Source of the DNA: Chinchilla lanigera
Lineage: Eukaryota > Chordata > Mammalia > Rodentia > Chinchillidae
Assembly: GCF_000276665.1 (NCBI RefSeq)
Contig: NW_004955427.1
Span: forward strand, 2,766,829 to 2,830,828
Direction: 5' to 3'
Length of the DNA: 64,000 nt
The stretch's first letter is position 1, and the number at the start of each line of letters is the position of its first letter. Below, one piece after another: positions 62,278-64,000 of the stretch. The translations under genes were made by a program, and so were the position numbers. The notes under the pieces were generated by a model. That model worked only from the letters and a program-made list of their open reading frames with translations, had not been told where the DNA came from and did not search any database.

Positions 62278-63622
62278 CTGAAGTCACAGAAAGATATCAT
62301 TGATTCAGGTTCTTCTTTGGACGCTCAGTTACTTGGAAGACTATGTGGGACAAGGTTTCTACTGGGAAAGGGAAAGAAGAAAAATGGACACAGCTGTGAA
62401 AAATTTCCACATCAACCTCAAAAATTACTTATTGGGTTCATTATTGTCTTCTCAACTGTATGCAAGAATCTGTGGAATTTTTCCTTGTTTCATTCATCTT
62501 ATTTTCCCACAATGCCTCAGTAAATGTTAGTTGTGAAATATGTCTTCCAGTGGACAATTTTGTATTCAACAAATGCAGCTCCATCATTCCCAGAGATATA
62601 CGTATCAAAAATCAGTATGTAATCACATAGAGAAAACAGAACTCTTCTACATGGCTGGGGGAAGTGTACCTAGTGCAACCATGATGGAAATCAGTATGGA
62701 GATTCCTCAAAAAGGGAAAAAATAGAAATCCATTCAACTCAGCTATTTCCCTTCTATGAATCTTCCCAAAAGATTAATGCTATTGTTTTAGAGTGATACA
62801 TGCATACCCGTGTTTATACCAGCACAATTCACAATAACTAAATCTTGGAAACCTATATATCCAATGGGTAAATGGATAAAGTGTAGTATTTATACACAAT
62901 GGAATACTACCGTGTCACAAAGAAGGGTACACAAGCTATTTGTAGGAAATCGATGCACCTTGAGACCATAATGTGAAGTGAAATAAACCAGACACACAAG
63001 CTTAAATATCACATGGTTTCTCTTATGTGAGAAATCCAAAATATAAACAAAGAGCAAAATAAATGATAGCAGGAAAACAGGAAGATAGATCTGTTATAGA
63101 AGGGAAGGGGACCGAAAGATACTGAGGGGGAAGAGAGAGGAAAGAAAAGGAATGACAAACTAATTTAGATGTGTTATGTAATCATTATGTCCTGAAAACA
63201 TGCACTTATAAAAAAAAATTAAAATGGGGGCTGGATCCCTTCCCACAGTGGCATAGAGGCCCACGTAGGCCTCCCTTGAGCTGGCTCATGGTTCCCTCAA
63301 CCCGCTGGCAAGAGTTCCAACGACTCCAGCAAATGTCTGTTCTTCTGCTCCACTAAATACCTCAACTGTCACTAAAACTTCTAAGACTCCACTCCCCAGG
63401 CAGAGCCAGTTCAGTCCTCACCGAGGCTCCCCAGCATCCCACCCATGTGCTGCTCGTGCTTCTTCCCAACGTGACACCGCACTAAACGCAAGGGCCTTAC
63501 TTCTACTCACTTTACCGCCCTCCCCTCCGCCCAGAGCTTTGCCCAGTGTAGGGTACATGGTGAGCACTAACAAGTGAGCACAGAACATTTTGTTCCATCG
63601 GAGATTTCCTTTCCCCATTCAC
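62278..63622 (-). other. IMPG2: IMPG2 intron between tail exon and transmembrane exon
   Basis: The interval is bounded by the CAG|GTGAAT donor at 63622 and the CTTCAG acceptor at 62278 (minus strand). It contains a plus-oriented L1 3' end at about 62620-63215 and otherwise unassigned sequence, moderately GC-rich at about 63225-63480. Confidence 0.9.
62620..63220 (+). mobile_element. L1 LINE 3' end fragment
   Basis: This is typical L1 3'-end text: ATGGAAATCAGTATGGAGAT, CAGCACAATTCACAATAACT, AATGGATAAAGTGTAGTATT and ACAATGGAATACTAC, ending in an A-rich tail near 63210. It lies inside an IMPG2 intron in the opposite orientation to the gene. The frame is broken, so only a relic of the ORF2 C-terminal end is present. 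Confidence 0.88.
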
Positions 63623-63811
63623 CTGAATGGCCTCCCTCCTCCTCTCCTGCCAGGTGGAGCCTGAAGAGCTCTGACCAGGAAGAAGACGACGACAGAACAG
63701 ACCAGGAGCAGCCCAACCACAGAGGCTACGGTGATGCCGACGACCAGAGGCTCGGACACGAACTCCTCGCAGTGCTCGCCTCGGTACCACCAGTTCTCAC
63801 CCACGCGGCAT
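63623..63811 (-). CDS. IMPG2: IMPG2 exon: end of EGF-like domain 2 and transmembrane helix (partial gene)
   Basis: Interphotoreceptor matrix proteoglycan 2 is a large membrane-anchored proteoglycan of the photoreceptor matrix; loss in humans causes retinal degeneration (family knowledge). This exon encodes about 63 residues. It opens with the end of an EGF-like domain ([14 protein letters not shown], the last two cysteines), then an acidic stretch EEFVSEP. A single hydrophobic helix of about 25 residues follows ([20 protein letters not shown] and onward), ending at a basic cytosolic start. On the minus strand the donor is CAG|GTGAAT (GT at 63622-63621) and the best acceptor is TTGCAG before 63811. 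Both edges are phase 2 and the length, 189, is divisible by three. An in-frame stop follows 1 nt past the donor, so reading on is not an option. The frame stays open upstream of 63811, so the acceptor is the least certain edge. Upstream exons (SEA domains, EGF 1) lie outside the window. Confidence 0.93.
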
Positions 63812-63925
63812 CTGCAACGAGCGGTCACCAAAGCAAGGTCTGAATCGTTCTGCTCATGGTGACAATGCACAGCAGAGCCTCCACGGGGACTGGGAAAGTA
63901 GAGAGATAAATGCTGACCGTGGGAA

Positions 63926-64000
63926 GATGTGGCCAATGATACAGCATTTGCCTAAGCGTGGGCAAAGCCCTGGGTTGGATCCCTAGCACTGGGGGAAGAA
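63926..64000 (+). mobile_element. ID-type SINE (tRNA-like), diverged, cut by window end
   Basis: The sequence matches the ID layout: GATGTGGCCAATGATACAGC (A-box side, diverged), GCATTTGCCTAAGCGTGGGC and GGGTTGGATCCCTAGCACTG (B-box side). It lies in the IMPG2 intron upstream of the transmembrane exon and is antisense to the gene. Confidence 0.75.

Noticed and set aside
62209..62523. Plus-strand open frame antisense to the IMPG2 tail exon
   Set aside because: It is the shadow of the coding exon plus intron sequence.

Overview
This is a window of mammalian, rodent-type nuclear DNA, mostly AT-rich and intergenic. The organism call rests on repeats: several tRNA-Ala-like (ID-type) SINEs, B1 (7SL-derived) SINEs with the internal duplication seen in rodent B1, a B1 plus ID composite SINE, L1 LINEs, MaLR-type LTRs and ancient MIR and MER5 copies. 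The SINE consensus is not the mouse or rat one. A non-murid rodent is likely (for example beaver-, squirrel- or hystricognath-like), but I cannot fix the species.

The only protein-coding gene I can support lies at the right end on the minus strand. It is the last three coding exons of IMPG2, the interphotoreceptor matrix proteoglycan 2: 63811-63623 (end of the second EGF-like domain plus the transmembrane helix), 62277-62076 (cytoplasmic tail) and 61574-61491 (C-terminus and stop). Splice sites and codon phases agree across all three. The rest of the gene lies beyond position 64000. From general knowledge of mammalian gene order, the DNA downstream of IMPG2 is a gene-poor interval towards ABI3BP, and positions 1 to about 57000 fit that.

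Layout. 1-27 kb: intergenic DNA with MLT1/MST-like LTRs (about 2.2, 6.4, 10.6, 11.9, 19.9 and 21.4 kb), rodent LTR-like copies (5.6 and 18.3 kb), L1 3' ends (4.2, 15.7 and 18.1 kb), an 18-bp minisatellite (9.4 kb), dinucleotide repeats, and a 915-bp assembly gap (17189-18103). 27.4-35.6 kb: a long decayed L1 whose ORF1 and ORF2 are broken and which is split by a SINE with a very long GA/GAAA tail. 36-38 kb: mostly unique DNA with one MIR. 38.0-39.3 kb: an L1 3' part with another SINE. 39.3-49.5 kb: largely unique DNA with a GC-richer block at 44-45 kb. 49.5-54.3 kb: a second decayed L1 interrupted by a B1 and by a 5'-truncated SINE. 54.3-61.5 kb: unique DNA that probably includes the long IMPG2 3' UTR. 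61.5-64 kb: the IMPG2 end.

Nothing here looks like a new multi-gene system. The best leads are local: the repeat-packed last intron of IMPG2, a NAGNAG tandem acceptor in its cytoplasmic-tail exon, a probable slight C-terminal shortening, an 18-bp minisatellite in which nearly every unit carries a splice-donor-like motif, a small CpG cluster near 24.2 kb, and a few protein-like open frames of unknown origin.
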